From positions 1 through 64,000 of the forward strand of contig CAZFSS010000005.1 of assembly GCA_964521715.1 (NCBI GenBank): a stretch of DNA of 64,000 bases, in the 5' to 3' direction. The DNA comes from DAOVRD01 sp964521715 (GTDB lineage Bacteria; Planctomycetota; Brocadiia; SM23-32). This document shows positions 8,482 through 18,301 of the stretch, piece by piece (positions within the stretch are counted from its first letter, which is position 1; each line of letters opens with the position of its first letter). A program made the position numbers and the translations under genes. The notes beneath the pieces are model-generated. The model was not told where the DNA came from. It was given only the letters and a program-made list of their open reading frames with translations, and did not search any database.

Positions 8482-9550
8482 CCCCCGGCGGGACACCAGA
8501 CGCCACGGGCAGGAGCCGTCCGGTCTGGACGCTGGCCGAGCAGGCCGGCGGGCGCCTCAGGCCCATCTCCTACGAACTGCTTGCGTGGGGCAGGAAGCTG
8601 GCCGATCAACTCAGCAGATCGGGCAGGCCGCGCGCGGAGCTCTGCTCCGTCGTGCTCTGCAGGGATGCCGCCCCGGACGACCTGGATGAGCTCATACTGC
8701 GCGGCGCGGACACCGTCTACGTCGCCCGCTCGCCGGCGCTCGACCGCTTCCTGGTCGAGCCCCACGCCGCCGTCCTGGAGCGCCTCGTCCGCCAGGAGGA
8801 GCCGGACGTCGTCATCGGCGGCGCCACCAGCACCGGCCGCACGCTGATGCCGTACGTGGCCGTCAGGCTCGGCACCGGCCTGACGGCGGACTGCACCGGC
8901 CTGGACATCGACGCGGAAACCGGCAACCTGATCCAGACGCGGCCTGCGGCGGGGGGCAACATCCTGGCCACGATCGTGACCGCCCGCCACAGGCCGCAGA
9001 TGGCCACGGTGAGGCCGCGCTCGCTCGCGCCGCCCGAACGCGTCGAGGGACGATGCGGCCGCATCTGCGGCCGCATCGTGGAAGTGAAAGTGCCGGACGA
9101 CTTGCCGCGCAGCCCCGTCGAGTGGCTCGGCTCCCGCAGCGGGGATCAGGACGGGGCCAACATCCAGGACGCCGACAAGGTGGTCTCCGGCGGCCGGGGA
9201 CTGAAGAAGGCGGAGGGGTTCGCGCTGATCCGGGAGCTCGCCGACGCCCTCGGCGCGGCCGTCGGCGCTTCGAGGGACGCCGTCGACCGCGGCTGGATTC
9301 CCTACCCCCACCAGGTCGGCCTGAGCGGCAAGACCGTCAACCCCCGGCTCTACGTGGCGGTCGGCATCTCGGGCGCCATCCAACACCTGGCCGGCATGCA
9401 GACGGCGGAGCGCATCGTCGCCATCAACAACGATCCGGAAGCGCAGATACACCAGGTCGCCGACTTCGCCGTCGTCGGGGACCTGTTCGAGTTCGTGCCC
9501 GCCCTGCTCGAAGAGATCGGACGGAGACGGACCCGGCAGGAGGGCCGCGC

Positions 9551-9554
<4 letters not shown>
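8478..9554 (+). CDS. etfA: Electron transfer flavoprotein alpha subunit
   Basis: This 358-residue protein has an N-terminal ETF domain and the C-terminal FAD-binding domain. The latter shows GLSGKTVNPRLYVAVGISG and AINNDPEAQIHQVADFAVVGD (about residues 275-335), the classic alpha-FAD site. It begins at GTG 8478 inside the etfB stop codon and ends inside the start of the next gene (ATGA), giving 4-base overlaps on both sides. Some lactate-type EtfA proteins have an N-terminal ferredoxin domain with a CxxCxxC cluster; none is visible here. A 12-bp tandem duplication at 9054-9077 encodes the repeated CGRI. It should form a heterodimer with EtfB in the cytosol and serve the adjacent dehydrogenase. 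Confidence 0.95.
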
Positions 9555-10975
<1,421 letters not shown>

Positions 10976-11009
10976 CGCAGGCGGGCGTCGAAGCCGGACC
11001 GCCGCCCGG

Positions 11010-11038
11010 TTGCCGCTCTGCGCGCCGGGGCGTATAAT
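11010..11038 (+). promoter_or_regulatory. Sigma-70-type promoter upstream of the first GH20-like gene
   Basis: TTGCCG at 11010-11015 and a perfect TATAAT at 11033-11038 are separated by 17 bases, about 70 bases before ATG 11110. Confidence 0.55.
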
Positions 11039-11109
11039 CGCCGGCCTGCCGTCCCGCGATGGCTCGTGGGCGGGAAGTCCCGAGGGCGTCCCGAGAGGGG
11101 AGCAAGGCA

Positions 11110-12525
11110 ATGAGTTACAGGCCAAGAGCCTATAACAGAATGCCGCGTGAGCCGCGTTGCGTCTCCGGCCGGATGGATGCAAGGAAGGGCTCCGAGGCCG
11201 TGCCAGGGTCAGGCACGGCGAGCAGACCTGACACAGCAGACGCCGGCCTGAGGCGCAACCCGAAGGGACGGGCGTCCTTCGCCGCATTCCGGCGTCGCGC
11301 AGGCTTGGCGCATCGGACCCCTAATGCGCCGGCGCCCGACGCTCCTTGGCCTGCGGCGAAATCCGCTCCGTCGCGGCCACGGGTCATCCTGTTAGAGGCT
11401 CTAGAGCTGGTAGCGACCGCGGCGTTCGGCGCGTTGATGGTGCTGACGGCCCTGATCGGCAGATACGCAGCGGCGGCCGAGGGCGCCGCACAGACGGCCC
11501 AGACCGCAGACGTCCTGCCCGTGCGCGGGCTCCACGTCAACGTGTACGGAAACGAAGATGTGGACCTGTGCGAGAAGTTCATCCGGGAGGCCCTGCCGGC
11601 CGAGGGCGCTAACGTGCTCGTGGCGGAGATCAACTACGGCTACCCGTACGCGTCCCAGCCGGAGGTCGGCAGCAGCGATGGACTGAGCAAGGAGAACCTG
11701 CAGCGGCTGCTGCGGGCGTGCCGCGAGTCGGGCGTCAAGCTCGTGCCGCAGATCAACTGCCTGGGCCACCAGTCCTGGCACGAGCACAAGGGCGCGTTGC
11801 TGAGGGCATTCCCCCAGTTCGACGAGACGCCCTGGATCGCCGACGACCGGCGCGACTTCTACTGCCGCAGTTACTGCCCGCTTCATCCGGACCTGCACAA
11901 GGTGCTGTTCGCCGTGATGGACGAGTTGGCCGGCGACTGCGGGGCGACCGATTTCCACGTCGGCATGGACGAGGTCTTCTTCATCGCCGAGGACCAGTGC
12001 CCCCGCTGCGGCGGCAAGGACCCGGCCGAGCTCTTCGCCGGAGAGGTACGCACGCTGCACGACCACCTCGCCGAGGCGGGGCGCACCATGTGGATGTGGG
12101 GCGACCGTTTCATCGACGGCAGCTCGACGGGCATCGGCGAGTGGGAAGCCAGCACGAACGGCACGCATCCCGCGGTCGACTTGGTTCCCAAGGACATCAT
12201 CATCTGCGACTGGCATTACAACCGCGCGCCGGAGACCGCGCGCTACTTCGTCGAGAAGGGCTTCCGCGTGGTCGCCTGTCCGTGGCAGAGGGAGCAGGTC
12301 GCGCTCGAGCAGCTTGAGATGATCCGCGCCCTGCGCAAGGAGAACGACCGCGCGCTGGGGATGCTCCAGACGACGTGGTGCGGGTTCGGGAGCTTCGTCC
12401 GGGCATACTACGGCGAGACGCAGAACCGCAGCGCAGCGCAGGCCGCACAGTGCTTCAAAACGCTGTTCGCGGCCATGCGCGGGGAAGGCCCCCAAGAGAC
12501 CGGGGCAGAGCAGACACCCTCATAG
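11110..12525 (+). CDS. GH20-like glycosidase, N-terminus interrupted by a MITE-like insert
   Basis: The catalytic part (from VRGLH, about residue 138) is a TIM barrel with FHVGMDEVFF. D287-E288 match the Asp-Glu pair of GH20 hexosaminidases, so hydrolysis of terminal N-acetylhexosamine is a reasonable guess. It is closely related to the next gene (36 identical bases around 11746 and 12794). ATG 11110 is preceded by GAGAGGGGAG, but residues 6-98 are encoded by a 278-bp inverted-repeat-bounded element (11125-11402) that reads through in frame. After it comes a hydrophobic segment (LVATAAFGALMVLTALIG..AAAA) that looks like the rest of a signal peptide. Export may therefore be impaired, or translation may restart downstream, for example at ATG 11437. 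Confidence 0.7.
   Translation: MSYRPRAYNRMPREPRCVSGRMDARKGSEAVPGSGTASRPDTADAGLRRNPKGRASFAAFRRRAGLAHRTPNAPAPDAPWPAAKSAPSRPRVILLEALELVATAAFGALMVLTALIGRYAAAAEGAAQTAQTADVLPVRGLHVNVYGNEDVDLCEKFIREALPAEGANVLVAEINYGYPYASQPEVGSSDGLSKENLQRLLRACRESGVKLVPQINCLGHQSWHEHKGALLRAFPQFDETPWIADDRRDFYCRSYCPLHPDLHKVLFAVMDELAGDCGATDFHVGMDEVFFIAEDQCPRCGGKDPAELFAGEVRTLHDHLAEAGRTMWMWGDRFIDGSSTGIGEWEASTNGTHPAVDLVPKDIIICDWHYNRAPETARYFVEKGFRVVACPWQREQVALEQLEMIRALRKENDRALGMLQTTWCGFGSFVRAYYGETQNRSAAQAAQCFKTLFAAMRGEGPQETGAEQTPS
11125..11402. mobile_element. MITE/REP-like non-autonomous element inside a coding region
   Basis: Imperfect terminal inverted repeats of 18 bases (16 of 18 matching) lie at 11125-11142 and 11385-11402. 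The interior is rich in hairpins: a perfect 8-bp stem at 11197-11219 (GCCGTGCC, loop of 7, GGCACGGC) and a 7-bp stem GGCGCAT/ATGCGCC near 11308-11331. It encodes no transposase. The implied protein (rich in Arg, Pro and Ala) is low complexity, unlike any enzyme domain, and has no counterpart in the tandem paralogue. No clear target-site duplication was found. Confidence 0.6.
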
Positions 12526-12540
12526 AAGGAGGAAGGACCG

Positions 12541-13560
12541 GTGGCAAAGCGCGCTGACAAGAAGATGGCCGTGCGGGGCCTGCACGTCGGCGTCTCCGGC
12601 AGGGGAGAGCCGGCCCTGTGGGAGAAGTTCGTCCGCGAGGCCCTGCCCGCCGAGGGCGTCAACCTGCTCGTGGCCGAGATCAACTACGGCTATGCCTACG
12701 AGACGTATCCGCAGGTGGCCGACGAGAGGTCCCTGAGCAGGGAGGACGTGAAGCGGCTCCTGGCGGCCTGCCGCGACGCCGGGGTCGAGCTGGTGCCGCA
12801 GATCAACTGCCTGGGCCACCAGTCCTGGACGGGGCCGAGCAACGGGCTGCTGCGGGCCTTCCCCGAGTTCGACGAGCGGCCCGACATCCCGCAGGAGGCG
12901 GGCAAGGACGACCTGTATTGCCGAAGCTACTGCCCGCTGCATCCAGAAGTCCACGACGTCCTGTTCGCCCTCATCGACGAGCTGGCCGAGGTCTGCGAGC
13001 CCGAGCAGTTCCACGTCGGCATGGACGAGGTCTTCCACATCGCGCAGGAGCAATGCCCGCGCTGCCAGGGGAAGGACCCGGCCGAGCTCTTCGCCGGGGA
13101 GGTCACGGCCCTGCACGACCACCTGGCCGAGGGCGGCCTGCGCATGTGGATGTGGGGCGACCGGTTCATCAACTCGGCCGAGTTCCCCACGGGCGGATGG
13201 GAAGGCAGCGAGAACGACACCTGGCCGGCCGTGGACGAGGTGCCCGCGGACATCGTCATCTGCGACTGGCACTACGAGCGGGCCTACTAGACGCCGGCCT
13301 TCTTCCTCGACAAGGGCTTCAGCGTGGTCGCATCTCCGTGGCGCAAGCAGGACGTGGCGCTGGAGGAGCTGAGCGTTATGCGCCGGTGCCGCCGGCAGAG
13401 CGACCGCGCCCTCGGCATGCTCCAGACCACGTGGTGCGGCTTCGACAGGTTCGTGCGCGCCTACTACGGCGAGTTGGACGCAGGGCAGGAGCGGGGCCGG
13501 GGAGCCGTCGAGGCTGCGGGCTGCTTCAGGGCGCTCTTCGCCGCCCTGCGGGGGCAGTAA
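12541..13560 (+). pseudogene. Tandem GH20-like paralogue with an in-frame amber codon
   Basis: The frame runs from GTG 12541 (AAGGAGG upstream) to TAA 13558-13560 but is broken by TAG at 13288-13290. The first part (249 residues) holds the barrel with FHVGMDEVF. Directly after the TAG the same frame continues (TPAFFLDKGFSVVASPW..LGMLQTTWCGF..VRAYYGE) in close alignment with the preceding gene. There the aligned codon is GAG, so a single G-to-T change explains the stop. It lacks a signal peptide and would be cytosolic. TAG is a normal stop for several genes here, so recoding is unlikely. A recent nonsense mutation or an assembly error are the main options. The truncated product lacks the last barrel strands and is probably inactive. 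Confidence 0.75.
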
Positions 13561-13646
13561 GACCTTCCCGCCGGGCGGAGGCAGCTCCGGCGGCCTAACG
13601 AATCCGCGGCGATCGGGCTGGGGTTACGGCTTGCCCAGGCGGCCTG

Positions 13647-14054
13647 TCATAGCTTGATGGCGTTGAAGATATCGGTGTTGCTGAGCATTCCGATGATTTT
13701 CTTGCCATCGAAGACCGGCGCCCGCCGGATGCCTGCATGGTGCAGCAGCCTTGCGCAGTACTTGAGCGCCAGTCCGGGCGAGATCATAATCAGGGGTTTG
13801 GTCATGATCTCGAAGACCTTCACTTTGGCCGGGTCCTTTCCCGGGTCCACCACCTTGTTGACCACGTCCTTGCGGGTAAGGATGCCGTAGGCGTCCTCCT
13901 GGCTTCTGTGTTCGACAATGAGGCAGGAGACGCGCTTCTCCCGCATCAGACCGATGGCCTTTGCGACGGTGGCGCTGCCGTCAATGCACACCACGTCCTT
14001 GGTCATCACGTCTTGAGCCTTTGCGAACCTCACGTCTGCTAGGGATTTACCCAT
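13647..14054 (-). CDS. CBS-domain pair protein
   Basis: The 135-residue protein consists of two CBS domains. The first is AQDVMTKDVVCIDGSATVAKAIGLM..VSCLIV..GILTRKDVV (about residues 13-65). The second is VFEIMTKPLIMISPGLALKYCARLL..RRAPVFDGKKIIGMLSNTDIF (about 80-132). Such stand-alone Bateman modules bind adenine nucleotides and regulate partners, but the partner is not evident. AAAGGAGGAG precedes ATG 14054. It is transcribed on its own, with a promoter at 14171-14198, between converging GH20-like and upstream fucosidase genes. Confidence 0.9.
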   Translation of the reverse strand: MGKSLADVRFAKAQDVMTKDVVCIDGSATVAKAIGLMREKRVSCLIVEHRSQEDAYGILTRKDVVNKVVDPGKDPAKVKVFEIMTKPLIMISPGLALKYCARLLHHAGIRRAPVFDGKKIIGMLSNTDIFNAIKL

Positions 14055-14170
14055 AGCGGCTCCTCCTTTCCCCCGACGCCGCGCGGTTCGCCGGCCCCAG
14101 CCGTGTCGCCGCTTGCCTCGACAGATCGCCGCCGAGCGGAACGGCCCAACGGGACCGCCGAGCGGCGCCG

Positions 14171-14198
14171 ATTATAGCCCATCCAGTCCGGATGGCAA
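14171..14198 (-). promoter_or_regulatory. Promoter of the CBS-domain gene
   Basis: On the minus strand TTGCCA (14198-14193) and a perfect TATAAT (14176-14171) are 16 bases apart, giving a leader of about 110 bases before ATG 14054. It overlaps the stop region of the fucosidase gene, whose last codon is near 14205. Confidence 0.5.
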
Positions 14199-14201
14199 GG
14201 T

Positions 14202-15479
14202 CTACTTCAGGAACAGCTCGATGACGGGCACCGCGACGTTCGGCTTCCGCACGGGCAGGTACAGCGTAAGGGTGTCCTGGGCCGTGCCTTCCAACGAGCT
14301 GTGCCACTCGTCCCTTCGACCGAGCTTGATTTCCGACCCGTCGTTGAGCATCTGCGCGTACTGGACCTTGCCGGCGAATCCGTCCAGGTGCAGCTCCCTG
14401 ACCGGCCAGGCGAGAACGTGCACGTAGAGCCGCCGCGCCTCGGGGTCGTAGGTCAGCCGGCAGTCCCGCGGCGTGCGGAACCCGTCCGGAGCCTGCGTGC
14501 AGCCGTAGATCGAACGGCCATGACGCTTCATCCACTGCCCCATGCCGGCCAGGCAATCAATGGCGCGCGCGTCGAGCTCGCCGCGCGCCGTAGGCCCTAC
14601 GTTCAGCAGCAAGTTGCCGCCCTTGCTCACCGTGTCTATCAGCATGGCGACGAGTTGCTCGACGCTCTTCCACGTCGCCTCGTCGCGGTGGTAGCCCCAC
14701 GAGCCGGAGAAGGTCTGGCAGGTCTCCCACGGCACGGGCTTGCCGTCCATCTTCACCCACTCGCGCACCATGAACTGCTCCGGCGTGCGGTAGTCCCAGC
14801 CGCCGGGCACGTCGAACAGGTCGAGCCGATCATTGATGATGATGTCGGGCTGGAGCCGACGGGTGGCCTCAAGCAGGCGTTCGGACTGCCAGTCGGCCCT
14901 GCCCTTGCCGTCCTCTCCGGGGAAGGAGAAGTCGTAGAACAGCACGTCCACCTTGCCGAAGTTGGTCAGGAGCTCCTGGACCTGCGCGAGCATGTAGTCG
15001 GCGTACTTTCTCACGTCCCTGCCCTTCGTCTTCGCCCTCAACTCCGCGTTGTCGCGCATCGGGTGGCAGCGATCCACGGGGTAGTCGGGATGATGCCAGT
15101 CGAGCAGCGAGTAGTAGAAGCCGACCTTCAATCCCTCGTCGCGGAAGGCCTGCACCATTGGCCTGAGCAGGTCCTTGCCGTACGGCGTGTTGGTCGCCTT
15201 GTAGTCCGTCTGCTTGGAGTCCCAGAGGCAGAATCCTTCGTGGTGCTTGGTAGTGACGACGAAATACTTCATCCCCGCGTCCCTTGCGGCGCGCGCCCAG
15301 GCCCGCGGGTCATAGAGGTCCGGGTTGAAGCGATCGAAGTACTTCTGGTAGTCCTCATCCGTGATGCGCTCCTGGTTCTTGACCCATTCGTGCCGCGCAG
15401 CCAGCGCATAGAGCCCCCAATGGATGAACATGCCGAACCGATCGTGGATCCACCACTTCATGTGCTCTTTGACTTCCAC
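14202..15479 (-). CDS. Alpha-L-fucosidase, GH29
   Basis: The 425-residue protein matches GH29: WWIHDRFGMFIHWGLYAL near residue 8, KHHEGFCLWDSKQTDY near 80, and DVLFYDFSFPGEDG near 185, whose Asp in FYDF is the probable nucleophile. GNLLLNVGPTARGEL and a C-terminal beta domain follow. It would release fucose from glycans. GTG 15479 is taken as start because GGGAGG lies 6 bases ahead. No signal peptide follows, so it should act in the cytoplasm on imported oligosaccharides, unless export uses another route. It has its own strong promoter at 15561-15589 and diverges from a small coiled-coil membrane protein gene. Confidence 0.9.
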   Translation of the reverse strand: MEVKEHMKWWIHDRFGMFIHWGLYALAARHEWVKNQERITDEDYQKYFDRFNPDLYDPRAWARAARDAGMKYFVVTTKHHEGFCLWDSKQTDYKATNTPYGKDLLRPMVQAFRDEGLKVGFYYSLLDWHHPDYPVDRCHPMRDNAELRAKTKGRDVRKYADYMLAQVQELLTNFGKVDVLFYDFSFPGEDGKGRADWQSERLLEATRRLQPDIIINDRLDLFDVPGGWDYRTPEQFMVREWVKMDGKPVPWETCQTFSGSWGYHRDEATWKSVEQLVAMLIDTVSKGGNLLLNVGPTARGELDARAIDCLAGMGQWMKRHGRSIYGCTQAPDGFRTPRDCRLTYDPEARRLYVHVLAWPVRELHLDGFAGKVQYAQMLNDGSEIKLGRRDEWHSSLEGTAQDTLTLYLPVRKPNVAVPVIELFLK

Positions 15480-15560
15480 GGCCTCCCTCCCGGTCCAATG
15501 CCTGCCGCCGAGCCCGCCCAACCGAACAGCACGGGGCCGGCCGCATCCGCCGTCGGCGCA

Positions 15561-15589
15561 ATGCTATCCGGCGCCATCCGCCCTGTCAA
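15561..15589 (-). promoter_or_regulatory. Promoter of the fucosidase gene
   Basis: On the minus strand a perfect TTGACA (15589-15584) is 17 bases from TAGCAT (15566-15561). The start codon is about 80 bases downstream. Confidence 0.6.
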
Positions 15590-15673
15590 AGAAAAGGCCG
15601 GACCGCGCCCGTCGTCCGTTGAATCGGCCCGGGCGAAGTGCTCCAATGGCGGCCTGTGCGCGGCAAAGGGCAC

Positions 15674-16012
15674 ATGCGGGACCAGGGGGATCTGCGGCGC
15701 GAGAACGAGCGGCTCCGTGAGGAGATCGAGCGTCTGCGCCAGCGCGTCACTTACCTGGAGCGGCGGCACGCAGCTGAGAAGGCCTACACGGAGGGCATCA
15801 AGGCCCAGCGGGAACTCCGGGTCGAGGAAGCGATCGAGCTCTTCGAGAGCATCCCGCCTGACGTGATGGACGCGGGCGAGGCCATCCGCAGATCCCGTGC
15901 GCTCCAGGCCCGCATGGCGGCTTACAAGAAGGTCAGGACCAGGGTGAACCTCGTCCTGCTCGTCCTGGGCGCCTTGCTGATGATCGTGCTGCTGTCGCAG
16001 TTCCTGCGCTAG
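15674..16012 (+). CDS. Small coiled-coil protein with C-terminal membrane anchor
   Basis: The 112-residue protein begins with a strongly charged heptad-like segment (DLRRENERLREEIERLRQRVTYLERR, about residues 6-31) that should form a coiled coil. A helical region like a tetratricopeptide unit follows (RVEEAIELFESIPPD). It ends with a single membrane helix (VNLVLLVLGALLMIVLLSQFL, residues about 91-111), so it would be tail-anchored with the coil in the cytoplasm. ATG 15674 was chosen over an in-frame upstream codon at 15638; AAAGGG lies close by. I do not recognise a family, and neighbours give no clue. Confidence 0.6.
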   Translation: MRDQGDLRRENERLREEIERLRQRVTYLERRHAAEKAYTEGIKAQRELRVEEAIELFESIPPDVMDAGEAIRRSRALQARMAAYKKVRTRVNLVLLVLGALLMIVLLSQFLR

Positions 16013-16053
16013 CCGGGCCGGCGCACGGCTCCTGTCAGAGGCCCTGCGGCCCG

Positions 16054-17220
16054 TCAGTGGAAGCGGCTCGGGTCGATTGGGTATGCGCCCCACTCGTCGC
16101 GGCAGCGCTTCATCTCCAGGATGTTCTCCCTGGGTGCGCCCACGGCGAGGGAGTGGCTGGAGCCCATGATGTAGCCGCCGCCCGGCGCGGCGTGGCCGAA
16201 CGCGTAACGCGCATCGCTGCGGATGTCCTTGGGCGAGCCGTGCACGATGTGCTCGTGCCAAATGCCGCCCCAAAGGCAGAGGCGGTCCCCCACGCGCTCC
16301 TTGAGCGCCTTGATGTCCATGCCGCCGCTGGCCTGGATCCCCTCGTAGGCGTCATACAGCTCGGCCAGCTCCTCGATGACGGGCCAGGTGTGCCCGCAGC
16401 AATGCTTCAGGACCTTCAGGCCGAGCCGGCGCGCCTCCTCCACGTGCGCCTTGTGCCAGGGATAGACCATCTCGCGGTAAATGCTCGGACTGGCCATCAG
16501 GGCCGTGCTGCTGCCCAGGTCGCCGCAGGGCATGATGGCGTCGACGCCAAACTGCGCATGAAGCCTGACCTCGCGCACGAGCCGCTTGCCGCGAAGCTCG
16601 GCGACCTTCCTGCAAACATCCGGCTGGAGCAGGAGGTTCATCCAGCTCTCTTCCTCGGTGGCGCCGAAACGGGGCCATTCCAGGTCGCCGCACAGCAGCA
16701 CCACGTAGTGCGTGTCCGCGAACTCGCCGACCAGATGACGCGCCAACTCCCAGCACGAGTCGTTCGGGTCGCCCTCCGTTTCCTCGTCCAGCCGGTCGAT
16801 TTGCTGCTGGATGCTGGCCACGGTCGGCGGCACGTAGTTGTCCGTGTTCCGCCTGTAGGGCATCAGGTCATGGGTGGTGGCGGAGACCCGGTAGACGTCG
16901 CCGTTGGCGTCGCGGTAAGTCACGTCGTCCAGCTTCTCCATCGGCTCGGGGCGGTAATCCCTGGGCGGGACCCTGTAGGCGTGGACGATCTCCATGTCCA
17001 GGGCCCGGATCAGGTCCGGGATGTCGCGCTTGTAGCTCTCGACGACCTCGTCGCGCGCGCCGTCCCAGAGCGCCTGCGTCTCCTTCATCTTGGCATGCAC
17101 GAGCGTCTGCCGGCCGAGGATGTCCTCGTACACGTTGTAGTCGATGAAGTGCTCGCCCCACGGGATGCGATCGGGCTCGCGATGTTCAAGCGCTGCAATC
17201 ACGCGCTCTTTGGGAAGCAT
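16054..17220 (-). CDS. URO-D superfamily protein, putative corrinoid-type methyltransferase
   Basis: The 388-residue protein begins MLPKERVIAALEHREPDRIPWGE, the signature opening of the URO-D/MtaA superfamily. The motif KHCCGHTWPVIEELAELYDAYEGIQ (about residues 270-295) contains the HxCG zinc-thiolate site used by methyltransferases. It continues to GGGYIMGSSHSL, the usual C-terminal glycine-rich element. ATG 17220 has GGAGG 7 bases ahead. It follows the GNAT gene by 44 bases on the same strand and is probably cotranscribed. It is about 20-25 percent longer than the canonical heme enzyme core and very unlike HemE. Methyl transfer to or from a small molecule is inferred. Confidence 0.8.
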   Translation of the reverse strand: MLPKERVIAALEHREPDRIPWGEHFIDYNVYEDILGRQTLVHAKMKETQALWDGARDEVVESYKRDIPDLIRALDMEIVHAYRVPPRDYRPEPMEKLDDVTYRDANGDVYRVSATTHDLMPYRRNTDNYVPPTVASIQQQIDRLDEETEGDPNDSCWELARHLVGEFADTHYVVLLCGDLEWPRFGATEEESWMNLLLQPDVCRKVAELRGKRLVREVRLHAQFGVDAIMPCGDLGSSTALMASPSIYREMVYPWHKAHVEEARRLGLKVLKHCCGHTWPVIEELAELYDAYEGIQASGGMDIKALKERVGDRLCLWGGIWHEHIVHGSPKDIRSDARYAFGHAAPGGGYIMGSSHSLAVGAPRENILEMKRCRDEWGAYPIDPSRFH

Positions 17221-17264
17221 GCCATGGCCTCCGTAAAGCAGCCGCCGGCTTGCGCCGGCTCGGC

Positions 17265-18197
17265 TCAGGATGAAGCGGCCCTGCCCAGGTCCTTGTGGAA
17301 GGTTGCGTAGCGGCGGCAGATGTGCCAGCCGTTCTTCAGGTAGAAGGGCGTGTTCGCCCAGTGCGCCCAGACCTTCGGCGTGCCCAGCTCCTTCATCTTC
17401 AGCATCGAGGCGACCAGCAGGCACGAGCCTATGCCCTGCCCCCGCATGTCGGGCAGGACGGCCGTCGTGCCGAAGCTCCCCCGCTCGTCTCCGGGGGCGT
17501 AGTTGGCGTAGCCCAGCATCCTGTCGCCCTGCACCGCCACGAACGTGTGCCTCTTCGCCCCGTACTGCTCCTGCCAGCCGTCGCGGAACCACTGAGGCAT
17601 CCTGATCGCGGCGACCAGCTCCTCGAGCATGCCGAGCATCGATGGCTCGTACTCGACGATCTCGATGCCGTTCTCGGCCGCGCGCCGCTCGGCCGACGCC
17701 TGCCATTCAGTGGGTGCAAAGTCCTCCAGTCCCACCTCCACGTCGTGGAGTTCCCCCACTCTGTCATAGCCGTTGCGCTCGAAGAACGCGATCTGCGCCC
17801 CGTAGGCGTAAGGAATGCCCGGGAAGAAGTAACCGCCCGCCGCGTACTCGACGACGTGCAGGCCATCCATGCCGCGCGCGTGGGCGAAGCCTTCGGCCGC
17901 GCTCAGCAATTCGTCCGCCACACCGCCCGGGCCGTAGGTGCCGGCGCAGATGCCTTTGAGGACGGCCGAATGGCCGAGCCACGTCGAGCCCGGCTCCGGC
18001 GCGACACAGCATACGAAGCCGACTGGCCTATCGTCCCGTTCGGCCGTCAGGACGCCGGCCTCCTCATAATGCCGATCGCCAAACACGACTCGCTCGAAGC
18101 GCCTCTGGCTCACCTGGTCGTCCGGATAGCTTGCGTTCCAGAGTTCAACGGCTCCAGGCACGTCCTCACTCGTCATCGGTCGCAACACGGTGCTCAT
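17265..18197 (-). CDS. Tandem GNAT-family N-acetyltransferase
   Basis: The 310-residue protein is about twice the length of a single GNAT domain. The N-terminal half (TVLRPMTSEDVPGAVELWNASYPDD..GFVCCVAPE) resembles a degenerate domain without a clear acetyl-CoA loop. The C-terminal half has TTAVLPDMRGQGIGSCLLVASMLKMKE (about residues 242-268), where RGQGIGS is the pyrophosphate-binding motif, followed by FYLKNGW. It should acetylate an amine from acetyl-CoA; the acceptor is unknown. ATG 18197 has GGGAGG six bases ahead; an upstream codon at 18230 is less likely. It leads a probable two-gene unit with the URO-D gene and diverges from the isomerase gene at 18302. Confidence 0.85.
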   Translation of the reverse strand: MSTVLRPMTSEDVPGAVELWNASYPDDQVSQRRFERVVFGDRHYEEAGVLTAERDDRPVGFVCCVAPEPGSTWLGHSAVLKGICAGTYGPGGVADELLSAAEGFAHARGMDGLHVVEYAAGGYFFPGIPYAYGAQIAFFERNGYDRVGELHDVEVGLEDFAPTEWQASAERRAAENGIEIVEYEPSMLGMLEELVAAIRMPQWFRDGWQEQYGAKRHTFVAVQGDRMLGYANYAPGDERGSFGTTAVLPDMRGQGIGSCLLVASMLKMKELGTPKVWAHWANTPFYLKNGWHICRRYATFHKDLGRAASS

Positions 18198-18241
18198 ATC
18201 CGCCCTCCCGGACGAACGCAGCAGAGCCACGGGACCACCCT

Positions 18242-18270
18242 TTGCCAGGGGCCTCGCGTTATGGTATCGT
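18242..18270 (+). promoter_or_regulatory. Possible promoter of the isomerase/glycosidase unit
   Basis: TTGCCA (18242-18247) and TATCGT (18265-18270) are 17 bases apart, about 30 bases before ATG 18302. Confidence 0.35.
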
Positions 18271-18301
18271 TGCCGGTCCCCTCAGGCAAAAGGACGCAAG
18301 G

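Noticed and set aside
13288..13290. Amber readthrough or recoding of TAG (for example pyrrolysine)
   Set aside because: TAG ends several ordinary genes here, such as those stopping at 1369, 16012 and 47431, and no recoding genes are visible.
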